This document shows, in pieces, positions 51,109-59,805 of a stretch of 64,000 nt of DNA. The notes beneath the pieces are model-generated. The model ran no database searches. It had not been told where the DNA came from and saw nothing but the letters and a program-made list of their open reading frames with translations. Positions within the stretch are counted from its first letter, which is position 1, and every line of letters begins with the position of its first letter. Source of the stretch: Herminiimonas arsenitoxidans (GTDB taxonomy: Bacteria; Pseudomonadota; Gammaproteobacteria; Burkholderiales; Burkholderiaceae_D); assembly GCF_900130075.1 (NCBI RefSeq), contig NZ_LT671418.1, positions 2,046,001 to 2,110,000 of the forward strand, read 5' to 3'. Made by a program: the position numbers and the translations under genes.

Positions 51109-52125
51109 TCAGGCGGCCAACTTTTCTTCAGTCGGACGATATTGTAACCGTTCGCCGTGGACCAACTGCAATTCAAAGAATGTATTTACAGCCGCCAACT
51201 GCTGTTCGCAGTCTTCCAGCTTGTTCATTTGTTGACGAAATGCTTCGCCACCGATCAATTCGCGCACATACCAGCCGATATGCTTGCGTGCAGTACGTAC
51301 ACCCAGGTATTCACCGTAAAACGCATAGTGCGCACGTAAATGCTCATCCATCAGTGCGCGTACTTCCGCAATCATCGGCGCAGGCAAATGCGTGCCAGTA
51401 CGCAGGTAATGATCGATTTCGCGGAAGATCCACGGCCGTCCCTGCGCCGCGCGACCTATCATGATGGCATCTGCGCCCGTCGTATCGAGTACAAAACGTG
51501 CTTTCTCCGGTGTCGTGATATCGCCATTCGCCACAACGGGGATAGACACTGCCGCTTTCACTGCAGTGATCATCTCGTATTCGGCTTCACCACTGTAACC
51601 GTCAGCACGCGTGCGGCCATGCAAGGTCAACATCGCAATACCGCTCTGCTCGGCGATGCGCGCAATGTTCAATGCGTTCTTGTGCGCTCTGTCCCAACCG
51701 GTACGGAATTTCAAAGTGACAGGCACATTCACTGCGGCGACCACTGTTTCAAGTATCTCGGCGACCAGCGTTTCATGCTGCAACAAGGCGGAACCGCACC
51801 AGCTGTTGCAAACCTTTTTGACCGGGCAACCCATATTGATATCGATGATTTGCGCACCGCGATCTACATTGAATTTTGCGCACTCTGCCAGCATGAGCGG
51901 ATCGGCACCGGCTATCTGCACCGCTTTCGGCTCTACTTCACCATCGTGATTGGTACGGCGCGTGGATTTATCCGTCGCCCACAAGCGCGGATTGGACGCT
52001 GCCATCTCCGACACGGCATATCCTGCACCCAACTGTTTGCACAATTGACGGAACGGTCTATCCGTCACCCCGGCCATAGGGGCGACAAACACATTGTTCG
52101 GGAGGGAATATGGGCCGATGTTCAC
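51109..52125 (-). CDS. dusB: tRNA-dihydrouridine synthase B
   Basis: A 338-residue flavin-dependent enzyme that reduces uridines in the tRNA D-loop. It begins (GTG start) NIGPYSLPNNVFVAPMAGVTDRPFRQLC. It has IDINMGCPVKKVCNSWCGSALLQ around the catalytic cysteine region, TLKFRTGWD, LTLHGRTRADGYSGEAEYE and IPVVANGDITTPEKARFVL. First gene of dusB-fis-purH. The GTG has no strong Shine-Dalgarno. Confidence 0.96.
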   Translation of the reverse strand: MNIGPYSLPNNVFVAPMAGVTDRPFRQLCKQLGAGYAVSEMAASNPRLWATDKSTRRTNHDGEVEPKAVQIAGADPLMLAECAKFNVDRGAQIIDINMGCPVKKVCNSWCGSALLQHETLVAEILETVVAAVNVPVTLKFRTGWDRAHKNALNIARIAEQSGIAMLTLHGRTRADGYSGEAEYEMITAVKAAVSIPVVANGDITTPEKARFVLDTTGADAIMIGRAAQGRPWIFREIDHYLRTGTHLPAPMIAEVRALMDEHLRAHYAFYGEYLGVRTARKHIGWYVRELIGGEAFRQQMNKLEDCEQQLAAVNTFFELQLVHGERLQYRPTEEKLAA

Positions 52126-52152
52126 GGAGGAGATGTGCTGAGGAAAACCGCT

Positions 52153-52240
52153 ATTTTATCCCCATCCGCCTATTGCTCATGCAGCTTCACGATTAAATAC
52201 GGCAAACGTTGTATTTAATCGCAACTAGTTGCCAGTTTGC
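52153..52240 (-). promoter_or_regulatory. dusB-fis upstream region with nested palindromes
   Basis: On the minus strand a TAAAAT box (52153-52158) lies 27 bases before the dusB GTG. Upstream are a 10-bp inverted repeat GATTAAATAC/GTATTTAATC (52191-52200 and 52211-52220), a perfect 12-bp palindrome GCAACTAGTTGC (52221-52232) and an outer GCAAAC/GTTTGC pair (52202-52207 and 52235-52240). Operator or Fis-autoregulation sites are possible. The AT-rich repeat could also end the upstream gene. Confidence 0.45.
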
Positions 52241-52891
52241 TTATTTCGGGTTATCGCCCTCATCCAGCGACGCATGCTCTAGATGTGCGACATCACCCCA
52301 TTGCAGAATTTTGAAGTTTTGCCCATCCCAAGTCACGCGATTGATGCTGGCATTCAGAACATCAAAATCACGCGGATGTTCGTAACCCATATTTTTCACA
52401 CGGCGATAAATCGAATCCAGCACGCCGCCATGTGTTGCGACAGCAATCTTGCGATAACCAGGTGTACTAGCCAAACGACTGATGCAGGCAACTGCACGCG
52501 CGGAAAATTCACGCAGCGTTTCTGCACGACGCTCGCCATCGGGATAACGCGCATCGATCTCGCGATGCTGCCATGCGAGATAATCTTCCGGATAACGCTC
52601 TTTAATTTCCGGATGGTTCAAACCTTCGAACGCGCCAAAACAACGTTCACGCAAACCCTGCTCGGTTTGCACCTTCATGCCACGCGGTAGCGCGACAGCT
52701 TGCGCAGTATCGTATGCGCGCCGCAAGTCGCTGGAAAAAATCGCATCCAACGGTTCATCCAGCAAGGCACGACCAAGCGCTGCAGCCTGACGCACACCCT
52801 CGCTATTCAAACCAATATCAGTATGCCCTTGCAAGCGTTTACCAACATTCCACTCTGTCTCGCCATGGCGAATCAATAATATTTCTGTCAC
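52241..52891 (-). CDS. Histidine phosphatase family protein (GpmB/CobC-like)
   Basis: A 216-residue phosphoglycerate-mutase-like phosphatase. The catalytic histidine is in EILLIRHGETEWN; the other core residues are in FSSDLRRAYDTAQ and VATHGGVLD. I chose the GTG at 52891, preceded by GAGG. The longer frame to 52927 overlaps the upstream ybhB-like gene. The substrate is unknown; related proteins act on sugar phosphates or alpha-ribazole phosphate. Confidence 0.88.
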   Translation of the reverse strand: MTEILLIRHGETEWNVGKRLQGHTDIGLNSEGVRQAAALGRALLDEPLDAIFSSDLRRAYDTAQAVALPRGMKVQTEQGLRERCFGAFEGLNHPEIKERYPEDYLAWQHREIDARYPDGERRAETLREFSARAVACISRLASTPGYRKIAVATHGGVLDSIYRRVKNMGYEHPRDFDVLNASINRVTWDGQNFKILQWGDVAHLEHASLDEGDNPK

Positions 52892-52901
52892 ATCATCCTC
52901 G

Positions 52902-53549
52902 TTACTTCGTAATCGCCAATGCCGCATTCAAGGTATAGCTGCCAGTCACACTCGCCTCGGCCAAAACATGCCCGGCAATCGCTGCACGCACTTGCTGCCC
53001 AGTAAATTTACCATCGACAGGCACATGGGTGATATCCAGCGCATACAAAGTAAATACATAGTGATGCACAATCGCATCATTCCACGGTGGGCACGGACCG
53101 TCATAACCAAAATAATCACCGCCCATATCGGCATCCTGCGCAAACCAGCCGGTGTAATCGTTGATGCCATGACGCGCCCCTTTGATAGCGGAATTGGCTA
53201 TCGCCGGACCGGCTTTGCCACGCGGCGTCACGCCATCTGCAAAAGATGCAGCAGCAATCTGCTGCGTATCCGATGGAATATCGATCAGTGTCCAGTGGAA
53301 AAAATCTACACGCGGCAAATCAGCAGGCACTGTTTTGCCCTCCTGATTCACATTATCGCCACGTGAAGGCACATCCGGATCGTGCACGATCAAGGCCAGC
53401 GATTTGGTGCCGACCGGCACATCGCTCCAAGCCAGGTGAGGATTTCTATTGCTCGATAATGCGACATGCGTAGCTGGGTCGATGACGCAAAATGCGAACT
53501 CGCCCGGAATTGCCACACCATCCTTGAAGGAATCACTCCATAGTTTCAT
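52902..53549 (-). CDS. YbhB/YbcL family Raf-kinase-inhibitor-like protein
   Basis: A 215-residue phosphatidylethanolamine-binding-protein fold. SSNRNPHLAWSDVPVGTKSLALIVHDPDVP and GPCPPWNDAIVHHYVFTLYALD are the two ligand-pocket segments. FFHWTLIDIP is also present. The biochemical role of bacterial members is unclear. It ends 10 bases before the histidine phosphatase start. Confidence 0.9.
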   Translation of the reverse strand: MKLWSDSFKDGVAIPGEFAFCVIDPATHVALSSNRNPHLAWSDVPVGTKSLALIVHDPDVPSRGDNVNQEGKTVPADLPRVDFFHWTLIDIPSDTQQIAAASFADGVTPRGKAGPAIANSAIKGARHGINDYTGWFAQDADMGGDYFGYDGPCPPWNDAIVHHYVFTLYALDITHVPVDGKFTGQQVRAAIAGHVLAEASVTGSYTLNAALAITK

Positions 53550-53618
53550 CGTGTACTCGACTTTCCAATAAGTGAAAACATTTTAACGGCGCTACGCAAA
53601 TCGTGCCGCACTCGATAT

Positions 53619-54068
53619 TCAAACTGTCGGTTTAACCTGTAACCAGAATGTCACCGGTCCATCATTCGTTAATGAAACCTGCATGTCAGCACCGAATTGT
53701 CCGGTGGCGATATCCGCATGTTTCGCACGCGCTTGCGCAACAAAATAATCAAACAATGCGCGTGCTACATCCGGTGCCGCTGCCGGTGTAAAAGAAGGTC
53801 GCGTACCGGAGCGGGTATCTGCCGCCAGCGTAAATTGCGGCACCAGCAACACACCGCCCGCCGTATCAGTCACGCTGCGATTCATCTTGCCGGCATCATC
53901 GGAGAACACACGATACGACAAGAGCTTACCCAACAAGGCATCAGCTTCTTTTTCTGTATCGCCGCGTTCAGCACACAGCAACACCATCAAACCGGCATTG
54001 ATCGCGCCCACCGTTTCGCCGCTCACTACTACGCTGGCATGCGCCACACGTTGCAACAAGGCAATCAT
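53619..54068 (-). CDS. dtd: D-aminoacyl-tRNA deacylase
   Basis: A 149-residue Dtd that hydrolyses D-amino acids and glycine mischarged on tRNA. Typical segments are [45 protein letters not shown] and the C-terminal NDGPVTFWL. It lies 57 bases downstream of tyrS, fitting because tyrosyl-tRNA synthetase is known to mischarge D-tyrosine. Confidence 0.96.
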   Translation of the reverse strand: MIALLQRVAHASVVVSGETVGAINAGLMVLLCAERGDTEKEADALLGKLLSYRVFSDDAGKMNRSVTDTAGGVLLVPQFTLAADTRSGTRPSFTPAAAPDVARALFDYFVAQARAKHADIATGQFGADMQVSLTNDGPVTFWLQVKPTV

Positions 54069-54125
54069 GTTGTACTCCCGCGCATTAGCAATTCACCAGC
54101 AAACGAACTACGCACAAATATCCGC

Positions 54126-55367
54126 TCAAGCCAAAGTCACACGAGCGAACTTACGCTTGCCGACTTGCACTACCAGTGTTCCAGCCTCAACTTTCAAGCC
54201 TTTGTCACTGATGACGCTGCCGTCAATACGCACACCACCTTGTTCAACCATACGCAGTGCTTCCGAAGTGGAAGCACACAGATTGGCTTGCTTCAGCAAT
54301 TGTCCGATGCCCAAAGGCGCACCGTTCAAAGCGACTTCAGGAATATCGTCCGGGATACCGCCTTTGGAGCGATTGACGAAATCTGTCAGCGCATCTTCTG
54401 CAGCTTGCACTGAATGGAAGCGCGCGACGATTTCCTGCGCCAGCAAGACTTTGATGTCGCGCGGATTACGGCCGCCTTCGACTTCTTTCTTGAACTGAGC
54501 GATTTCGGCGAGTGAGCGGAAAGACAACAACTCGTAGTAACGCCACATCATCACATCTGAAATACTCATCAGCTTGGCGAACATAGTGTTGCCCGGCTCG
54601 GTGATGCCGATGTAATTGCCTTTGGATTTCGACATTTTTTCAACGCCGTCCAAACCTTCGAGCAAAGGCATCGTCAAGATACATTGCTGTTCCTGGCCAT
54701 AACTCTTTTGCAACTCACGCCCAACCAGCAAATTGAATTTTTGATCAGTACCGCCCAATTCCAGATCCGATTTCAACGCGACCGAGTCGTAGCCCTGCAT
54801 CAGCGGGTACAGGAATTCATGCAAGGAAATAGGCGTATTCGAATGGAAACGTTTGGTGAAATCTTCACGCTCCAAAATACGCGCCACCGTGTACTTGGCC
54901 GACAGCTCGATCATGCCGCGCGCGCCCAACGGGTCGCACCATTCCGAGTTATAGCGGATCTCAGTCTTAACCGGGTCCAGCACCAGACTGGCTTGCGCGA
55001 AGTAGGTCTTCGCGTTCTCGGCGATTTGCTCTTTCGTCAATGGCGGACGCGTAATGTTGCGGCCCGACGGATCGCCGATCATCGACGTAAAGTCGCCGAT
55101 CAGGAAAATGACTTGATGGCCTAGATCTTGCAACTGACGCATCTTGTTGAGTACGACTGTGTGTCCCAAGTGCAAATCTGGTGCAGTTGGGTCCAAGCCG
55201 AGCTTGATGCGTAAAGGCTTGCCAGTTTGTTCAGACCGCGCCAGCTTCTGCGCGAACTCTGATTCGATTAACAATTCTTCAACGCCGCGCTTAGCGACCG
55301 TCATAGCCTCTTGAACTGCGTCGGAGAGAGGCAATTGCACCGCTTTGCTGCTAGAAGAAACGTCCAT
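54126..55367 (-). CDS. tyrS: Tyrosyl-tRNA synthetase
   Basis: A 413-residue class I synthetase. The HIGH-type motif is HLGH in [17 protein letters not shown], and KMSKS is in [16 protein letters not shown]-terminal S4 RNA-binding domain follows ([23 protein letters not shown]). The HLGH form and the insertion IGDPSGRN place it in the TyrZ-like branch common in betaproteobacteria. First gene of a minus-strand run. Confidence 0.97.
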   Translation of the reverse strand: MDVSSSSKAVQLPLSDAVQEAMTVAKRGVEELLIESEFAQKLARSEQTGKPLRIKLGLDPTAPDLHLGHTVVLNKMRQLQDLGHQVIFLIGDFTSMIGDPSGRNITRPPLTKEQIAENAKTYFAQASLVLDPVKTEIRYNSEWCDPLGARGMIELSAKYTVARILEREDFTKRFHSNTPISLHEFLYPLMQGYDSVALKSDLELGGTDQKFNLLVGRELQKSYGQEQQCILTMPLLEGLDGVEKMSKSKGNYIGITEPGNTMFAKLMSISDVMMWRYYELLSFRSLAEIAQFKKEVEGGRNPRDIKVLLAQEIVARFHSVQAAEDALTDFVNRSKGGIPDDIPEVALNGAPLGIGQLLKQANLCASTSEALRMVEQGGVRIDGSVISDKGLKVEAGTLVVQVGKRKFARVTLA

Positions 55368-55523
55368 ATCGGGAAATAAATTGTAATAAAAGGGGGTAAG
55401 AAAAACAGAACTCGGTACAATGCTTTTTAAATTAAATTCCAGCCACTCTAACCTTGCCGTTCAATCAACTAATAAAAGCACAAGAAATAGATACCGAACA
55501 AGCGGCAGATTTTAACTTATTGC

Positions 55524-56891
55524 ATGTTCACATTAAATAAATTACTTAACGCAAGCTCAGCTAGCAAAAAACTACTACTCGGATCTTCTCGCAAAACTCG
55601 TATCGTTTCAGCCTCCGCGCTGTTATTGGCGGTGTGTGCGTTTGGTGCCGCAGGTGTGGCGCCTATGGCCCCCGATGCGGATGATATCCCGGTTAAATCC
55701 ATCACGCAGGAATTGAAGCTGCCGCATCTGGCCGACCAGATCGCCGCGCTCGACGACCTCCAGCAAAACTACATCAGCGAAGAACGCGTACGTTCCGGCG
55801 ATACACTCGCCACTCTGCTCGACCGCCTTGGTGTGGAAGATGCCGACGCTACAGCCTTCATTAAATCCGATGCGATCGCACGCAACGTGATGCAATTGAA
55901 AGCCGGCAAGCGCGTACAGGCACAAACCACCGAAGAAGGCGATCTGAACTGGCTCAGCAGCACAGTCGGCAGTGGCGCCGGCAATCTGAAGAATCTCGTC
56001 ATCAAACGCGAAGGCAACGGTTTCAAGGCAACCGAAACGCCTATCGCGATGGAACGACGCATAGAAATGCGTTCCGGCGAAATCAAATCATCGCTGTTCG
56101 CCGCAACCGACGCCGCACAAATTCCAGACAACGTTGCTTCGCAAATCGTCGATATGTTCTCCACCAACATCGACTTCGGTTCCGATCTGCGTCGTGGCGA
56201 CCGCTTCAATGTCGTGTACGAAACATTCTGGCAAAACGGTGAATACGTCTACGCCGGTCGCGTACTCGCAGGCGAATTCATGAACGGCCCGTCGACTTAT
56301 CAATCGGTCTGGTTTGAAGATCCTAGCGTTGCGCAAAGCGGCGGCTACTATGGCTTCGACGGCAAATCGTTAAAGAAGGCCTTCCTGAAATCGCCGCTTG
56401 AGTTCTCGCGTATTTCATCTGGTTTCTCAGTGCGTAAGCATCCCATTTCCGGTTTGTGGAAAGCACATAAAGGCGTCGATTTCGCAGCAGCTATCGGCAC
56501 ACCTATCCGCGCATCCGGCGATGGCGTGATCGATTTTGCCGGCACGCAACGCGGTTACGGCAATGTGGTCGTGATCAAGCACTGGTCGAAATATTCCACC
56601 GCTTATGCCCACATGAGCCGCTTTGCCACCAACCTGCGTAAAGGCACGAAAGTCAGCCAAGGCCAGGTGATTGGTTACGTCGGCATGACTGGCTGGTCGA
56701 CCGGACCACATTTGCATTACGAGTTCCGCGTGAACAACGAAGCACGTGACCCTCTGTCGGTTGATATTCCAAATGCACAACCTTTGGCTGCCGCACAGAT
56801 GCAAAAATTCCGCGCTGTTGCTGCCGACATGTCGCATCGCTTTGCCTTGCTGACACCGGAAAACAGCAATTCCCGATTGGCATTAAAGTAA
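55524..56891 (+). CDS. M23 (LytM) peptidoglycan endopeptidase, MepM-like
   Basis: A 455-residue envelope protein. A membrane anchor or signal lies at about residues 24-46 (VSASALLLAVCAFGAAGVAP). A LysM/OapA-like segment follows (ERVRSGDTLATLLDRLGV), then a linker domain. The C-terminal LytM domain keeps all zinc ligands: HKGVDF (His, Asp), and GPHLHYEFRV (His-x-His). It should cut D,D-crosslinks of peptidoglycan during growth. It is divergent from tyrS and upstream of anmK. Confidence 0.93.
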   Translation: MFTLNKLLNASSASKKLLLGSSRKTRIVSASALLLAVCAFGAAGVAPMAPDADDIPVKSITQELKLPHLADQIAALDDLQQNYISEERVRSGDTLATLLDRLGVEDADATAFIKSDAIARNVMQLKAGKRVQAQTTEEGDLNWLSSTVGSGAGNLKNLVIKREGNGFKATETPIAMERRIEMRSGEIKSSLFAATDAAQIPDNVASQIVDMFSTNIDFGSDLRRGDRFNVVYETFWQNGEYVYAGRVLAGEFMNGPSTYQSVWFEDPSVAQSGGYYGFDGKSLKKAFLKSPLEFSRISSGFSVRKHPISGLWKAHKGVDFAAAIGTPIRASGDGVIDFAGTQRGYGNVVVIKHWSKYSTAYAHMSRFATNLRKGTKVSQGQVIGYVGMTGWSTGPHLHYEFRVNNEARDPLSVDIPNAQPLAAAQMQKFRAVAADMSHRFALLTPENSNSRLALK

Positions 56892-56934
56892 TCTGAATCA
56901 TTCGGGTCCGCTAATCATTCGCTGACTTGGTAGC

Positions 56935-56999
56935 AAAAAACCGTTTGTCTAGCGTAGAGTGACTTAAAATCATCTCTACTCTGACAAACGGTTTTTTTT
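56935..56999 (+). terminator. Terminator hairpin abutting the anmK start codon
   Basis: A 15-bp perfect stem (arms 56935-56949 and 56983-56997) with an inner 6-bp stem (56954-56959 and 56974-56979) ends in a T-run that runs into the ATG at 57000. It terminates the M23 gene transcript. The loop contains TAAAAT (56965-56970), a possible -10 box for anmK. Confidence 0.8.
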
Positions 57000-58139
57000 A
57001 TGCCTACGCCCAATTCAAACGCATCCCTTTTCATCGGCTTGATGTCCGGCACCAGTCTCGACGGTGTCGATGGCATCTTGGCGTCGTTTTCCGATGATGG
57101 TGTATTAAGTCAAACCTTGGCAGCCGCCTATGTGCCCTTCCCCGATGCATTGCGTGCCGATTTGATGGCGCTGCAAACTGCAGGAGCCGATGAAATTCAT
57201 CGTGAAGCAGTCGCAGCCAATGCGCTGGTTAAATATTATGCAGAGTGTGTTGCCGCTCTTTTGCAAGAAGCGCATATAGCCGCTGAGCGCGTCACGGCCA
57301 TAGGCGTACACGGACAAACCATACGTCATAGACCTGAATTCGGTTACACACGACAAATCAATAATCCAGCCTTGCTGGCAGAGCTGACAGGCATCGACAT
57401 CATCGCCGATTTGCGCAGCCGCGACATTGCCGCCGGTGGTCAGGGTGCGCCCTTGGTGCCAGCCTTCCATCGCGCACTGTTCAGCGCAGCCAATGAAAAC
57501 CGCGTCGTCGTGAATATCGGCGGCATCGCCAATATCAGCGTGTTGCCATCGGATAGCAATACACCTGTAATCGGCTTTGATACCGGTCCTGGCAATGTGT
57601 TGATGGATGCATGGATCGCGCAACATAACGGGCAGGCATACGACGCTGATGGCGCATGGGCGAAGACTGGCAAGGTAAATGCTGAGCTACTGAAAGAATT
57701 GCGCGATGAACCCTTCTTCGCTGTACCCCCACCTAAAAGCACTGGGCGCGATTTATTCCATCCGGCATGGCTGGCGCAAAAGCTGGAAAATTTTCCGGGC
57801 TTGGCTAGTGCCGATGTACAGGCAACTCTGGCTATCTTTACCGCCACCACACTGAGCGATGCGATCGTGCGGCATGCGCCACAAACCCAGGCGGTTTATG
57901 TCTGTGGTGGCGGCGCTTACAACAGCTATTTATTGACGCTGATCCACTATGCACTAAAGCTGCATAACCCAACTATCAGAGTGGAATCGACGGAAGCCTT
58001 GGGCGTTGCGCCCAATCAGGTTGAGGCTCTGGCATTTGCATGGCTGGCACAACGCTTCCATGTACGTGAGCCGGGCAATCTGCCATCAGTGACTGGTGCG
58101 CGTGGTTTACGGATATTGGGTGCGCTGTATCCAGCCTGA
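57000..58139 (+). CDS. anmK: Anhydro-N-acetylmuramic acid kinase
   Basis: A 379-residue sugar kinase of cell-wall recycling. It opens an anhydroMurNAc ring and phosphorylates it. FIGLMSGTSLDGVDGILA near the start, VGVHGQTIRH-type GVHGQTIRHRPE, ADLRSRDIAAGGQGAPLVPAFH, NIGGIANIS, GFDTGPGNVLMDAW and CGGGAYNSYL are family motifs. The ATG at 57000 is the only suitable start. It directly follows a T-run and has no Shine-Dalgarno. Confidence 0.96.
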   Translation: MPTPNSNASLFIGLMSGTSLDGVDGILASFSDDGVLSQTLAAAYVPFPDALRADLMALQTAGADEIHREAVAANALVKYYAECVAALLQEAHIAAERVTAIGVHGQTIRHRPEFGYTRQINNPALLAELTGIDIIADLRSRDIAAGGQGAPLVPAFHRALFSAANENRVVVNIGGIANISVLPSDSNTPVIGFDTGPGNVLMDAWIAQHNGQAYDADGAWAKTGKVNAELLKELRDEPFFAVPPPKSTGRDLFHPAWLAQKLENFPGLASADVQATLAIFTATTLSDAIVRHAPQTQAVYVCGGGAYNSYLLTLIHYALKLHNPTIRVESTEALGVAPNQVEALAFAWLAQRFHVREPGNLPSVTGARGLRILGALYPA

Positions 58140-58158
58140 ACACAAAGTTTAAGGACAT

Positions 58159-58190
58159 AAAAAAAGCGCAGAATCTTCTGCGCTTTTTTA
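58159..58190. terminator. Bidirectional terminator between anmK and erpA
   Basis: A stem of 14-15 bp with A-run and T-run arms (58159-58173 and 58176-58190) and GCGCAGAA/TTCTGCGC core. It serves both convergent genes. Confidence 0.88.
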
Positions 58191-58217
58191 CATCTAATCG
58201 AACTGCGTCGTCAGTTA

Positions 58218-58568
58218 TTAAGCTGAGAACGAAGAACCGCAACCGCAAGTAGTCGTTGCGTTCGGATTCTTGATCACGAATTGCGCGCCTTCGAGGTCAT
58301 CCTTGTAATCGATTTCAGCGCCGACCAGATACTGGTAGCTCATCGAGTCGATCAACAACTGCACGCCGTTCTTGGTCATGGTGGTGTCGTCTTCATTGAC
58401 GATTTCATCAAACGTGAAACCGTACTGGAAGCCAGAGCAACCGCCGCCCTGCACAAACACGCGCAATTTCAAATCTGGATTACCTTCTTCTTCGATCAAT
58501 TCCGCGACTTTCATCGCAGCGCTGTCGCTGAATAAGATAGGGGATGGCATTTCGGCAACTGCATTCAT
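58218..58568 (-). CDS. erpA: Iron-sulfur cluster insertion protein ErpA
   Basis: A 116-residue A-type carrier. The three cluster cysteines are in [12 protein letters not shown] and the C-terminal CGCGSSFSA. It hands 4Fe-4S or 2Fe-2S clusters to apoproteins such as those of respiration and isoprenoid synthesis. CAGGAGCC precedes the ATG. Confidence 0.95.
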   Translation of the reverse strand: MNAVAEMPSPILFSDSAAMKVAELIEEEGNPDLKLRVFVQGGGCSGFQYGFTFDEIVNEDDTTMTKNGVQLLIDSMSYQYLVGAEIDYKDDLEGAQFVIKNPNATTTCGCGSSFSA

Positions 58569-58597
58569 TTCAGGCTCCTGCTGGAAAACGGTAGTTC

Positions 58598-58603
58598 ATT
58601 ATA
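58598..58603 (-). promoter_or_regulatory. erpA -10 box
   Basis: On the minus strand TATAAT lies 29 bases before the erpA ATG. No clear -35 is seen. The call is based on the hexamer and position. Confidence 0.4.
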
Positions 58604-58618
58604 GACCTTAGCCGCGCT

Positions 58619-59020
58619 TTACGTATTATTCGCGGCAAGTATAGGTACAGCCAGCTTCAAAATCGGTTCATCGACCTCATGTGTCAGCTTGCCGGACACG
58701 ACGGCACCGCCGTGCATTTCAAGTGCTTTGTAGTTTACATCCCCAGTTATGCGGGCGCGCGGCTGCAATTCAAGCAATTCTGACGAAAATACCGGGCCAA
58801 CAATTTCACCATTGACAAGTAAATGCGCGACACGTACTTCGCCTTCGACCCGGGCGTGCTCGGAAATCACCAACATACTGATTTCATCCGCCTCGGCGAT
58901 CACATCGCCTTTCACACATCCATCTATACGCAAGCCACCTTTGAAGTGCACATTGCCGGTAATTATCGTTGAGGCGCCAATCAGGCTATCTATCGTACTT
59001 TTGGTTTTACGGCCGAACAT
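58619..59020 (-). CDS. Bactofilin family cytoskeletal protein
   Basis: A 133-residue bactofilin (DUF583). The right-handed beta-helix core spans most of it, seen as short repeats such as GASTIITGNVHFKGGLRIDGCVKGDV, SEHARVEGEVRVAHLLVNGEIVGPV and PRARITGDVNYKALEMHGGAVVSGKL. Bactofilins polymerise without nucleotide at the membrane and organise cell-wall or shape factors. It ends 50 bases before erpA and starts 12 bases after the DUF6776 stop. Confidence 0.93.
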   Translation of the reverse strand: MFGRKTKSTIDSLIGASTIITGNVHFKGGLRIDGCVKGDVIAEADEISMLVISEHARVEGEVRVAHLLVNGEIVGPVFSSELLELQPRARITGDVNYKALEMHGGAVVSGKLTHEVDEPILKLAVPILAANNT

Positions 59021-59032
59021 GATGACGCTCCT

Positions 59033-59788
59033 TCACAAATTTGCAGACTGTTGCGCGCGCAAGGCACCTTTTTCCAGGATCTTGATCTGGACGGATTTGA
59101 CGATAGCGCCTTCTGGTACGGTAAACACACCTTCAATACGCTGATAATGCTTGAACGAAAGCTTGAATTTCTCCAACTCGTCCGATTTAGGTAAAGTCAT
59201 GATAGCACTTTTGCCACCCTGCATTAGTGTCACAACGAGCTGATAATTCCCTATGAAATCATGCGCGACTTTGCCGCCTTGCATGATTAACAAACGGTAA
59301 CGCAGTTGCGTTGGCTCCACCATTTCTATCTTCAAACGTCGAATGGTAATACCTTGCGCACCGGTATCGGTAGGCAACAAGCTTTCAAAGAAAGAAAGAT
59401 CTTCCTTCAACTTGGTATTTTCGGCTTCCAGAGTTTTAATCTGACGCGACAATTGTGCCTGAAGAGATTGCTCTATGTTCAGTTGGCTTTCTGCTGCATT
59501 CACCGTCGTTTGAAACTTATCCCGCTCGGCACTGACTTGCTTGAGTTGCTCCTGCACTTCGACCAATTGAGCCGACGTTACCGCAGGTTTGAAACCGGTA
59601 AAGCTGCGACCCAAATCATAGGCCCACATTGCCATTGCACCGCCCAAACCCACCACGATCGCAATGAATACCGCGCGCAACGGCCACGGGAGATGATTTT
59701 TGATCGTCATCCGTGGTGCCGAGATCGACCAGCGACGCAGCCATAGCTTGCGCTGCAAGGATTTAAAAACCGGTTTCGGCTTGCTCAT
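59033..59788 (-). CDS. DUF6776 membrane-anchored coiled-coil protein
   Basis: A 251-residue protein of unknown function. One membrane helix at about residues 34-58 follows a basic cytoplasmic N-terminus. A coiled coil spans about 72-135, and a C-terminal beta-rich domain follows (about 145-245, ITIRRLKIEMVEPTQLRYRLLIMQGGKVAHDFIG). It lies 12 bases before bactofilin on the same transcript. A role as membrane adaptor of the bactofilin is plausible but not shown. Confidence 0.8.
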   Translation of the reverse strand: MSKPKPVFKSLQRKLWLRRWSISAPRMTIKNHLPWPLRAVFIAIVVGLGGAMAMWAYDLGRSFTGFKPAVTSAQLVEVQEQLKQVSAERDKFQTTVNAAESQLNIEQSLQAQLSRQIKTLEAENTKLKEDLSFFESLLPTDTGAQGITIRRLKIEMVEPTQLRYRLLIMQGGKVAHDFIGNYQLVVTLMQGGKSAIMTLPKSDELEKFKLSFKHYQRIEGVFTVPEGAIVKSVQIKILEKGALRAQQSANL

Positions 59789-59805
59789 GAATCAGATACG
59801 CATCA

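Noticed and set aside
52892-52927. Longer N-terminus for the histidine phosphatase
   Set aside because: It would overlap the upstream YbhB-family gene, and the GTG at 52891 has a GAGG Shine-Dalgarno and matches the family start.
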